In this document: positions 36,427 through 52,836 of the stretch, piece by piece
How the letters are laid out: each line of letters begins with the position of its first letter
Numbering within the stretch: the first letter of the stretch is position 1
Assembly (NCBI RefSeq): GCF_036324505.1
Contig: NC_086356.1
Coordinates: 10,912,744-10,976,743 of the forward strand
DNA: 64,000 nt
DNA from: Eleginops maclovinus
Taxonomy: Eukaryota; Chordata; Actinopteri; Perciformes; Eleginopidae
Reading direction: 5' to 3'
Made by a program: the position numbers and the translations under genes
The notes under the pieces: model-generated
Told to the model about the DNA's origin: nothing
The model's database searches: none
The model's input: the letters and a program-made list of their open reading frames with translations, nothing else

Positions 36427-37839
36427 TATAGCTTATATTTATTTTTAAAAGTACTTGTTATAACTAACCCACTTACTCCACTTTAAAAAAAAAACATGGC
36501 TCTTCTTGTGAAACACATAAACCACCCTTTACATTGTCCCGATGGTAGACCTGGTTATCAGTTATTTAATCAGCCAGGACTTAAATCTCTCTAAGGTAAA
36601 AGAAAATTGACCTTCAAGCTCAACATGTTAATGTTGTTTGTGGGGGTTAAAGCTAAGTGTTTGTGTTTTTTACGTGGTGATCGCTATACTAAAGCTCCTC
36701 CGTGAGGAGGCTCAGACGTGTCACAAGTTTTCCCTGGGTATCAGTCTTCATCAAGTTGAAATGCATAAGTTTAACACCGCTGACCTTCCCCCAGCTAATG
36801 ACCCTTGTTATCAGACGGCTCCACACCGGCACTTTACACCAGGGAGACAGTATAAACAACAGCCTCGGTTGACCGGTCTTCAATCACTACTCCATAATGG
36901 CAGTTACCTTGGCACAGTGATATCCGTCATCATCATCCAGCATTTATTCATCATAAGGGATGAGGCTTTAGAAACTGCAGAGGGACATAACACGGCAGAG
37001 TGGGGACAGGGGATCCCTCTGGTGTGATGCAAAAACCCTATAAGAGCTCCATGCTGGGATGGGCAACATAGTGGGTATGTCACAATGTGAAAAATTGTAT
37101 TTGTGGAAATTGAAGTGCTTCGAAAAAGATTGCCAGAAAATGATAGTAATTTGAGACCTTGTGAAAGTTGTCAGGCACTCAGAGAACTGTTTATGTTTGT
37201 TTGTCTAACTATTACAGTATGTATCTGTCTGTTTCTCTCTTTTGGGACACACTGGTACACCAGCATTTAGAATAGAGCCCAACAGAATGATGCAAAATTA
37301 CATGATGTCTTTATTAATTTATACTGGGGACTTCGTTCTGACACATTTTTAGGGGTAATATAGTCATGTAAGACTCTTTTTAGATTTAGTGTTTCTAAAT
37401 TTAACTAAATAAATAAAGAATATATTCAGTATTAAGATTTTCCCCCAAGATAATTAGTCCTGATCCATGGAGCTGTGTTGAACCAGCATTGAGTGGGACT
37501 AAGATACAAAATAATCAGTATTTAGTGTAACCTTGGTGCAGGTGTAGAGGATACAGCAATCCTTAAAACTAAAATATAATGATCAAACTAAAAAAGGACA
37601 CAACTTGTGATGATAGAGCTTCGTAGATCATAAACAACCTGCACTGTCACTGTGAAACTGTGCAAACAAGGCTCCGTTTACAGTAAGCTAACAGTATCTG
37701 TGGTAGGTTTGCAGACCATTCCATAGGGGGCTGTGAAGAGGAGGCACTGTATCCCACAGGAAGGTTTCGGAGCAGATGGTTGCCTGGGTGTATAGGCTCG
37801 GTGGCAATCCTTCCTGCCCTTTTTTTTTGTGCATGTCAC

Positions 37840-37924
37840 CCTGGCATCACGCAGCTCCTCCGTGGAGGGCAGCTGACAGCCATTCAGCCACTCATCAGCA
37901 CAGACACCATGTTGAAGCATGTGC
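37840..37924 (-). other. Exon-like 85-bp open segment (unconfirmed)
   Basis: On the minus strand, a good acceptor with a pyrimidine tract (CTGCCTCCTCCTACACCAG) precedes 28 open codons with the peptide HMLQHGVCADEWLNGCQLP...ELRDAR, followed by GG|GTGACA as a weak donor. I do not recognise the peptide. Its end phase does not join the exon-like segment at 32234-32318, which argues against a single gene. Confidence 0.15.
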
Positions 37925-38696
37925 CTGGTGTAGGAGGAGGCAGATTAAAACCAGATTGTGTTGGAGGATTTGACGTTTTCAATCATTGATTTGTAAAAAT
38001 AGAGCCTGATTGTTAAGGGAAATCCAGGACTTTCAGATGTGAGGATTTATTTTACTTATCTACTGAGAATTGTGTTAGGTGTAGCAACCCTAAAAGCCGA
38101 CAAAATGGTGATATTGAACATTTCTCAGCATCCATGAGAAACATTTAAACTATCAAAACTCTCAACCATTTCGATTTGTATTATCTCCAAGCTGGCAATA
38201 CAACCGAGGAGCAGCATTTTTCATAGTCAAATCTCCACATGTTAAACACCACAGCCACCTGTTTCCCTGTCTTTTCCAGACATTTCCTTTTTTGTTGTGT
38301 CATACTTCCTCTTCCTGTCCTCATCATCCTTTCAAATCCAGTCCTTACTCCTCATCAATATCCATTTCCTCCCTCTGTATACTCTTGATTTTGAACACGC
38401 AACAAGAATTAACACTTAGGAAGAGAGTGTTTACACCAGTATTCAAAAATCAACACGACCCAGGCAACACTCAACCTGACTACCGGTGTAAAAGCATTAC
38501 TAGTCCAGTCAATGTTGATGTTTGCTGTTTCTACATGAAAGGCTCTCTCTACCTCAGTCTCACTCTTTCCCCTTTCTCTCATACTGGCTGGTTTCTAATG
38601 TATTCTACCCCTCTGGTGGCCTCTAGCCAGCCCCGCTCTTATGTTCCCTAACAATGGAGCAGGAGGAGGTCACTTGATGCCTCTCCTTAGCACGAC

Positions 38697-38736
38697 TCCG
38701 CTTTCTTTTGCTCTCCTCCGCTTTCTTTTGCTCTCC
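38697..38736 (+). repeat. Perfect 2 x 20-bp tandem duplication
   Basis: The unit TCCGCTTTCTTTTGCTCTCC is repeated twice without change, inside a pyrimidine-rich tract. Confidence 0.95.
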
Positions 38737-39239
38737 TCATATTCCTCAAAATGCTGTTTTCCCTTCTCTCCTTTCCTCTCCTGTTTTCTGTCTGCTCCCC
38801 TCCCCGTTTCATCTTCTCCATAGCCCTCTGGGTGAGGTTGTCCTACCAGTATGTAACTAAGCTCTCTCTCTCCCTGTCACGATCTCTCTCTCAGGAGGAA
38901 AGAAAGAGCTGATTCGAGGCACATTACAGCGGGCAGGTTCCTCAGAGGACAGTGTGACGCTTGAACGTAGAGACATACGCCAGGAATGTGCTCTCCATTG
39001 AGGGCATAGGTTACAAATGCATCTGCTTTCATGAACAAGGCCAGTTTGCATCCCTCACCATGTAACTTAACGATACCTTAACTGTACAGAAGTTTATTAG
39101 CCCAAACCGCCAACTGATAGTCAAATAAGACTGGAAAAATATATTATTTAGCAATGCAAAAAAGCAATTCAGTCTAATTCTTAGACAATCCTTTCTCAAC
39201 TCTTGGTCTTGTTGGTCTGGACTAGTTATCCTTTCGCCG

Positions 39240-39836
39240 TTTACAGTTAGTACCATGCAGCTGCACGCCTGCTGACCGGACAGAAACAACTTGACCACAT
39301 TAGTCCTGTTCTTGCTTCTTTGCACTGGCTTCCTGTTAATTTCAGGATCCAATTCAAGGCTTTTCTTATTGTTTTAAAATATGTAAATGATTTAGCATCT
39401 TCTTATTTTTCTGAGCTCTTAAAGCCACAAAATACTACCAGGGCACTGAGGTCTGCTAACCAGCTGCTCGTGGCAGTACCCAGGTCCAGGCTTAAGACTC
39501 GGGGAGATGGGGCCTTCTCAATAGTGGCCCCAAAGCTGTGGAACAGCCTGCCCTTTTCAGGTTAGTGCTGCACAGTCACTTGAGCACTTTAAAACACAGC
39601 TGAAAACCCATTTCTTCCCTCTGGCGTTCAGCCCCAGACATCTTGGTTTTACTTAATTTATGATGTAACGTTATTGTTACTTTTATTGTATTTCTTTTCT
39701 TTTTATCTATTTCTACCTGGATACAATTATGTCTTTATGATTACTGATTGTCTTATTCTAAATCTGGAAAGCACTTTGGTCAGCTCAGCTTGTTTAAATG
39801 TGCTAAATAAATACATTTGACTTGACTTGACTTTCT
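39240..39836 (+). mobile_element. 5'-truncated LINE (L2/Maui-like) 3' end
   Basis: The segment starts with the decayed end of a LINE reverse-transcriptase gene (cagctgcacgcctgctgaccgg...). It runs through the conserved LHWLPVNFRI-type block to a 3' tail, gtgctaaataaatacatttgacttgacttgac, with TTGAC repeats at the end. This order (HWLPV block, SRLKTRGDRAF, APKLWNSLP, then the AAATAAA tail) is standard for fish L2-like LINEs, from memory of the family. Confidence 0.85.
39320..39640 (+). pseudogene. LINE reverse-transcriptase C-terminus, frameshifted
   Basis: This is the last part of a LINE polyprotein. MHWLPVNFRIQFKAFL opens the frame. RSANQLLVAVPRSRLKTRGDGAFS and APKLWNSLPF follow, matching the C-terminal block of L2-like fish elements. 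The frame ends early at 39563-39565. The expected downstream peptide (SLEHFKTQLKTHFFPLAF) is found in another frame up to about 39640, so one frameshift separates the two pieces. With no upstream polymerase domain and a broken frame, the copy is inactive. Confidence 0.8.
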
Positions 39837-42800
39837 TTATGGACCTTGCTTGATGGTTGTATTGTAATGTTGACACATCAAGGGGCCTTTCCGTTATTGC
39901 TGCCACCATTTTGGTAGCAATCTTAAATAGCATGGTATGGAATCGGATTTACCTTTTATTGAACCAAAGTTCCTAGCCTAACTATGAAAATAGTCCTTCA
40001 GCTAGTTGAATACATTTGGATCTTTCATTCTACCTTTAAATAAAGCTTCCAGGAGGATCATTATCTCAGTAGTTGCTGTACTGTATAGCCTCTTTCTGTC
40101 AACCAGCCTCTTCAGGAGCCAGCAGCTACTGGCGTCTCACACACTGTATGTGGAGTCAGCAGAGGACTTGCCATCAAGTCCTGATCGACCTCCCCCAACC
40201 CCTCCACTCCTCCATCCCGGTCCTGGACGCTGCTGGCGGTCATGATGAATGATTCATCCTCCCAGCAAAAAGAGCTGACTCATCGCTGCATTTCAGCTCC
40301 ATATTTCCAAAGTGGGCAGCAGCTAAATGGTTTTACCAATAGCCAAGCCTTTCTCTCCAGCTCCAGCTACCTTCTTGTTTTGCTGCTGAATATGCAAGAT
40401 CACAAAATATATAGCATTGAAATATAGTGCTGCACTTTGATGAGAAGCCTTAAAGGTCAATGTATCTCTGGGCTGCGGCTGATTACAGCGTGGTGTTTCC
40501 ATACTATTTTCAAATAGAGGTGTATTTTGTCTAATGTGTTACCTCATGAGATTACTTCTCAATTCAAATGAAGCCATCTGATATGATCTTTAATTAAATG
40601 GTCATCCCAAAAGCTAAGGTCTCTAAATCATCACAAATCTGACTGAAGTCGATGTCTGTCTCTTTGAAGATATTCGTTTGGGAAGTTGATGCAAACAAAT
40701 ATTCACAATCACTCACAGTGTGACATTCTGAGATGAAGGACATTTAGTTCTGCTCTGCTGCTGTGGGCTAATGGTCAATAACAGATTCATTTCCATCACA
40801 CTACTGTACGTTAATGCAGTGTCTGAGTCCTTCACTTCCTTCTCCGGCACTTATTATGGACATTTGAAATTCTGTACCAGTTTCTAGATCGAGCGAGGGG
40901 GATTACTCATCTGCCTCAGATATTGTGCTCCTTGGTGGTGCTTGGCTTTACGACTGACTTAATGAGAGTGGAAGGCTTTGTTGTTGTGAATTTTTCTATT
41001 CATCCAAAGGGGAGGAAAGGTGCTCCACTGAAGAGAAAGGGGAAAAAATAAGGTACTCTCAGCTGCTTTTCTCGGTGAAAAGGAATGACAACTAATACCT
41101 GAGGGCACTTCCTTATCTCGAGCCTGTCAACACAGACAGGCCATATCATTCAACAGGAGCTTTACTCAATGAGAAAAAGCTATCCACCAATGGGAATAAG
41201 CCTTTTCTTGAAAACAGAGGTGCTCTATCTCTTACTGTGACTCGGTAACCTTTATCATACAGTGTTTATGGAAGAATGGTTCCTCACTCTGCCAAATACT
41301 GAGACTCTCTTTCATTTCCTGATTTCAAAGCAAGGCTGTGATGTTCTCGGCTTAGAGGAAACAGGATGAGGTGAGGAGGCAGGAAGTGCATTGTGGGACA
41401 ATGATGAGATTATTGGAGTGAGGAGAGAAGATCAGGTTGAGATTCAAAAGATGTGCTGACCGCAGGTGATGATATAAATGCGAGTGTGGCTGAGAACGTT
41501 GCTTTCTCACACACTTTTCCTTGATCCCTGTTTAAGGATCACCATTTGCTGATGCAATTTTAAAGCTCTGCTCTTCTTTGCTAGTGTTTTGTACAAAACT
41601 TGGAAAGTGTAGAAACATCGTCGCTGAATGAGATGATTGAAGTAAAAAAACAGATTTGAGAAAGATGCCTGATGCAAAAAAGATTAGAATGGTAATCAAC
41701 AAAATGTCTTAAAATTAAAAGTAAGGACATTTAAATTTCCTCTGGGGAAACTGGATGAAAGGGGCTGTGCACAGAAGAAAGGCAAATAACAAAAAGTCCT
41801 TTACATTTTGTGTAACCCAACAACAAAACTATCTGAACCTGCACATTCCCACTGAAAGTACATTCATCTGAGCTGAAGAGTGTAGATGTTTGCACATGTT
41901 GAGGTACTAGTCATATAAAGAATTGAAATTTGGAGACCCTCCCTTTTGAAAAAGCTCAATGTTGCTGAGCTCTTGCAATTTCCTGATGAAAGACAACCGT
42001 CAAGAGAGCCCCCCCCTGCCTTCTCCTGACACAAACACAAAAGTGTCTCCCAAGAAGAAATCGATGAGCTTCTGTGGGAGGTGGCGATATGCCACAATCG
42101 ACCACACAGCCCACTAAATAAGCAGCCACTGGCAGATGATGTTAAATGAGGATGGAAGGAGAAAACCCATTTGGTCACAGCGTTGCTCTGGTCCCCCGAG
42201 TGCAGGAAATGATTCAAAGATATGAGGTAAAAAGCCAAACAGTCGTACATGTCCTTCCTGTGGTGGACTGAATTTTGGGTTGATTGATCCTTTATGTACA
42301 ATGAATGACGGACGCACTTATTGACACCGCCTTTTGAAAAACTAGAACGCAACACCTTCCTTTCTTTTTTGGTGGCATTTCTAATTTTTACCTTTTCCCT
42401 CTGCTACTTTAATTCTTGGTTCTCCCCAGTAACACCAAGTCTTGTGGTCTTTGTCTGATAATGACAGTGATGATGAAGTATTGAGACCTGTAGTCTCCAG
42501 AGTTATAAGCAGCTCCCATCCACTTGCATCTCTCTCTGATATGATTGGTCGCTGAGTTAATTGTGGAGGTCACGGATGGATGGGGAATTGAAACTCTTCC
42601 TTGGAGACTACAAAACTAGATCACTCAGAAGGAGACGACATTATTAAAAGTATTGCTGTAATAATGTAACCATTTCTTTGTTCTTTGTAGATGATCAGTG
42701 ATCAAAATCTGAAGTGAATGATATCAACTTTAATTCAGTGATTGAGGCTGGACAGGAGCTTTGCTTTTCAGACTCACTTTTTTAAACACATTAATGTACA

Positions 42801-45800
42801 AGGCTTTTGTGACGAAACACAATTTGATATTCAATTAGTGATTTCACTTTTAGGGAACAAATGCAGATTGGTTTTACTACTTGCATGGATGGTTGTCTGC
42901 TTGAATACAGCAGTTTTGTTGTAAATGTTTGCCTTTTTTTTAAAGTTACTAAATCTGTGTTTATTTGAACAATAATTAATGGTTGCATGTTGTAATTGAT
43001 TTATTGGTTTCGTGTTATAATCAGCTGATTTATTTTAATTTTTTTATAGTAATCATGGCTTAGTTGAATACTTGATTCTGAGTGGTCAATTTGGATATTT
43101 CAGAGATTGTTAATACTCGATAACACACTAACTTTAATCTTTACTTATATGTATTTGAGATACAATAATAACAAACAAATACTAAATAACGAATGTGTTA
43201 CTATATATCTTCTTGACTCCATGAAGATTGTCACAGAATTTGAATTAAAATCAAATATTCCAGAGACATTGTAAGGTCATTCCACCTAACCAAATGCTTT
43301 TTAACACTGATTAACTATTCATTTCATGTCATTGACTTCCTATTATTTGATCATCAATCCAGTTTTTGTCTGCATATCTGCCTCTCTATTGATGCCAGGG
43401 AGAGCAGCAAGATGAAGAGTTCCTCCAGACACAGAACTGTTCCCGCGATAGTCAAGATTAATGATTGAAAACAAGTGGGCGAAACTGATAAATAACAACT
43501 ATAAATACTGATGCTTTATAAGGCTGGTAAAGGATGGAGCTTTGCACATCAATAAAGCAGCTCATTGTCAAGCAGTGAAAAGGAAAAATAATTTTGCACT
43601 GAACTGAATGTGAGAGTTTCTGAAGGTGAAATTTAAAGGTTGAAGCACCTGACATTTTGTCCAAGTGGTCATTTTTTAATTCAAAGCATAATTGAGGGTT
43701 TTTTTCTGTTGGTGCTGATTCTAACCACCAGACTATTTGGTTTTCTATGCATGGTTTCCCGGTAGCAAAGAATAGCTTTTGTTTAAAGGAGGATCTTTTC
43801 CTTTTTGGGCCAGAATAGAGGAAATGTTTGTTTTCTCTTGATGATTAGGTTGAGATTAACCTGAAGATCTCATGTTTCTGTGTCCGCTGGGACTGGATGG
43901 GTAGATGTTGAAGGCTTCCCAGCTGGGTGTCGGGTGTCAGGGAGCTCCATCTCAATAAGTGTAAGTGGTTGTCTTAGACCAACAGTGGTGTCTGTGTGAA
44001 CATTAATTGTGTTTAACCCCAAGGTTACGTTGAGAAAATGTAGCCTTGTCATCGTCTGAAGGTTTTGCGTTGGTGCTAAGACCATGAAAGCCTTATTTTG
44101 GAGCGCCAGCATCTTATTTTTACTTTTGACTTTGTGATCATTGTGACTAAAGACCTTTTGCATTCTTTTAAAGCAAAACTGTTTTAATTCAGACGGCACA
44201 CTGATGTACAAAATAGTCGCAGTACACTGTCCTTGCTCAAGCTCAATTAAATCTGGATTTATGGTCGACTCAAGCGGGTAGTCCCACTGCAGAGAGCTAT
44301 GGTTTTGATTTATACTTAAACATCTAATTTCACCAATTGAGTGCAGCATCGCAACACTTGACGGATGTATCCTGCAGGATAAGGCTATTGTGCTATAGTC
44401 CTTGCAGTATCTACATCCCACCTTGTTTTATTACTGAATATGAAACTTTTGTATTATACATGATGGTGGGCTAGTGGTGAGCAGAAGGTTTCAAGTGGAA
44501 GTGGGTTGGGGTTGAATATGTGACCTGACAGAAGAGTCTTCTTCAACATGATCATGTTACGATCAACAATCTCCAACAGCATCTGAAGCTGTCCAGGATC
44601 AAAGCCAGTTGACCATAATAACAATAAATGTTAATGTGGTCACTGCTTAGTTGTGTATGGATCTTCAGAACGTAGCTGTCATAGGTCAAACATAATTTTT
44701 TAATGCAGAAGGATGATTGAAACTTAAGTTAGCAACAAACGCATTAAAGCACATCTGACAACAGTTCCTCCGGTAAAAGCTCCTTTGTTGCCTTATATTC
44801 GTTGAAAGATCTTGCATGGCCAACAGGCCTCATCTGGATCATAAAATCCAACAACCACTGCGGTTGACTCTTTCACTCTTGTTGCTCCTAAACTATTAAA
44901 CATCTTCCCACAAGGTCTCAGTCAACTAAATCTACACACATCTTTTATAGCTGTATTTGTTTTCTTTGGCTTTTACTTGAAATTAAAACGTTTGCTTTGT
45001 CCCTTGAGGATAAAAAAAAGCCAGAAGGAATAATAATGTGTGTTGCTTGAGTGTCCTCAGTGGGTGCTCATACTGGCTATTGGAAGCACTGGGTGCTCAG
45101 CTATTCATATTTTTTCCATTGTTGGCTTTGTCTGAAAGGACGACTAGTGAAACACCCTAGCAGCACTTTGACATGACCGTACTAGATTCTTGAGAGTATA
45201 ATTTATTTGTTCACCTGTCGGAGGAAAACAGGCTCTGCCAGATCGTCATCCTGTGTTGGCAGTGAAGTCACTAGCCTTGAAATTAAAAATAAACTTAAGT
45301 AAGGTTGAATCAAAACAGCTGTTGTTATATGCGCCTGTAAGCTTGTCATTGCTACACTGGATGTGTAGATATTGTAGGTCAGTCCAATGACTTGGTGTTT
45401 GGCCTTGTTTTTATATTCAGACCTTTGCATTCCTTTCCAGAGGCAGGTTGGTCTCAGTGCCAGGGTAAGCTGGAGTAACAGATGGTTGCTGGAGCAAGTC
45501 TGGCCTTTCCCCCCCGTCTCTCTCTTTCACTTCCTCACTCTCTCTCTCCTCACAATAACCCCTCTGCTGTTCTCATGGTAACACTATATGCCAGGTCTGA
45601 AGGATTGGATTTTTACAGGACACATGAGCTGAGCACTGTACCAGCGGTGGACACTCTGCTCCCACTGCCTCTGTCCTCCCCTCCTGCACCTTCATCTTTC
45701 TCTCTGTCTCTATTGAATGTTTCATTTCTTCCTCCCTGCTGGCCCAGGATCCCTTTGTCTCCTTTATCTGTCTCCACCTCTCTTCTGCTCATCTGTCATC

Positions 45801-46357
45801 GCTGCTTGTTGAGTCAACGGTGCCTTCTCTTCCTGCTCCTGGTTTTTGTTTCATCGTCCACATATTCCAACCATGACTGGGTTTTATCAGTTAGCATGTG
45901 TAAATCTAACTCTCATCTAATCTACTGCATCTGCTGCGGTGTTGTTCTGCTATTCTTTGTTTCAGTGTATCTTCAAACAGCTTGCCTCCACTGTATCATG
46001 TTCTCCAGACTGTGCTGATAGTCTTATCACAAGGCTGATGATTTCATCTTGGGACACGATCAATCACCTTAAAGGAATGGCTTCCATTTTGGTGTAAGGT
46101 TCTTGTTTGCAGTGTGGCTTGGTTGCCTGTTGGTGCCAGGTCTTTTTTAGGAAGTAAATAAACGTCATACACATGCCCAGACCCATAAAAAAGCACTTAT
46201 TAGGGATATTCAATTGAAACAGGCACAGCATGGTGTAGAAAAGACAGCCAGCTGCTCTTTGGAGCAACTTAGATTTCTGAAACAGTGGCCATCTGTGGCA
46301 CGCCGATTGAGGGGATGACCACTTTGAATTCAAAACATCTACAAATCAAGTGAAAGA

Positions 46358-46358
<1 letters not shown>
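39837..46358. other. Gene-poor stretch, no gene recognised
   Basis: The longest frames (41864-42355 minus, 163 codons; 43870-44421 minus, 183 codons; 45482-46018 plus, 178 codons) show no domain, no good splice context and no recognisable homology. Frames of this length are expected about once by chance in 64 kb. The segments 40430-40520 and 41090-41220 have unique, conserved-looking sequence. No transposon was recognised. Confidence 0.4.

Positions 46359-46388
<30 letters not shown>
46359..46388 (+). repeat. (CA)n microsatellite, 15 units
   Basis: A perfect CA run. Confidence 0.97.

Positions 46389-49708
<3,320 letters not shown>

Positions 49709-49764
<56 letters not shown>
49709..49764 (+). 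repeat. (GT)n microsatellite, 28 units
   Basis: A perfect GT run. Confidence 0.98.
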
Positions 49765-51918
<2,154 letters not shown>

Positions 51919-51924
51919 TTTATT
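51919..51924 (-). terminator. tmem38b: Candidate poly(A) signal of tmem38b (AATAAA)
   Basis: TTTATT on the plus strand reads AATAAA on the minus strand, 625 bp past the tmem38b stop codon. It is the first canonical hexamer I found downstream and would give a 3' UTR of about 0.63-0.65 kb. The actual cleavage site is not visible. Confidence 0.4.
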
Positions 51925-52548
51925 CTCATGCTTTTCAGTCTAATTCACAAGACACAGAATAGAATAAAACAGTTTCTCCATTTGGAAATATATTACATTC
52001 AAGGGTGCAATTATGTAGCATAAATAGAAAATATCTGAGTGTCATAGAATATATTCTCTTTTTAAAAAATTCTAGCTTCTAACCATTTCAAAGTAGGAAA
52101 TATAGCATTTACATGAAGCAGAAAAAGACACACAGACATTCATAGATCGGTAGGTGCACAGCACTGTTCCTCAAACCCAGAGATAAAACAATCAACAGCT
52201 TGTACTCATTATAAATATATATTAGAAATTAAGCTACAGATTGTACTGCAAGTGTGCAGTCAGCCCAAGGACGGTGTGATGTTCACATCCAACAGCAGTA
52301 CTTTAAGGACGGGGTGATTATCTCACAATAAGGTGCAGGGTCAGTTGGAGTCAGCTCCAAATTAAATTCTATTTCAGCAGTCAGATTTAAATTGCATTCT
52401 AAGAAATGTATTAGACGAAAACACATTTGTTTTTATAAATTAAAAATAAAACAAAAAAAATTCAGTCCTGACGACAAGACACGACTGAATCAGAAGTGAC
52501 TCCACAACCCTGCTTAGAGGTGAAAAGGCGCTATGGGGCAGAGGCTGA

Positions 52549-52836
52549 CTAGTTTTTCTTCTTGCTGTTTTTTGTCTGTGTGTTCTCTGACTCGTCTTTG
52601 GCTTTGAGCGATCCACTTTGTCCTTTGACAGGAGAAACAGGGGTGTGCTTCTCTGCTCCTTTCTCACTGGACTTTTTGGTTGAGGTTGTCCCGTTGATAG
52701 CGCCTTTATCCATACATGTTTTCTCTACCTCGTCGGTGAGAGCTGCATAAGAGTGGCCGGAGAAGAGGGTCTTGTAGATGGTTGACTCGATGGCAGCAAA
52801 TGGAGAAACAGAGGAGCCTGTCAGCATCATTCTTGC
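52549..52836 (-). CDS. tmem38b: tmem38b exon 6 (C-terminus and stop)
   Basis: Starts after acceptor CTCCTTTAG with [20 protein letters not shown], the end of the membrane domain. It then gives a long polar tail rich in Lys, Ser and Thr, ending NSKKKN and a stop at 52551-52549. The tail is longer than in human TRIC-B and probably disordered and cytosolic. Confidence 0.93.
   Translation of the reverse strand, partial: ARMMLTGSSVSPFAAIESTIYKTLFSGHSYAALTDEVEKTCMDKGAINGTTSTKKSSEKGAEKHTPVSPVKGQSGSLKAKDESENTQTKNSKKKN

Larger units (their letters stand above)
36429..39239. other. Non-coding stretch, no secure gene
   Basis: Pyrimidine-rich at 38290-38900. It holds one exon-like segment (37840-37924), one 20-bp tandem duplication (38697-38736) and a splice-like plus frame after CTCTCTCTCAG at about 38894 (GKKELIRGTLQRAGSSEDSV..., with no good donor). 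None is convincing as a gene. Confidence 0.35.

Noticed and set aside
38894..39000. Plus-strand exon-like frame after CTCTCTCTCAG
   Set aside because: The acceptor looks good only because of a CT-rich simple tract. No proper donor follows and the peptide is unrecognised.
43870..44421. 183-codon minus-strand frame
   Set aside because: No recognisable motif, signal peptide or splice context. A frame this long is expected about once by chance in 64 kb at this base composition.
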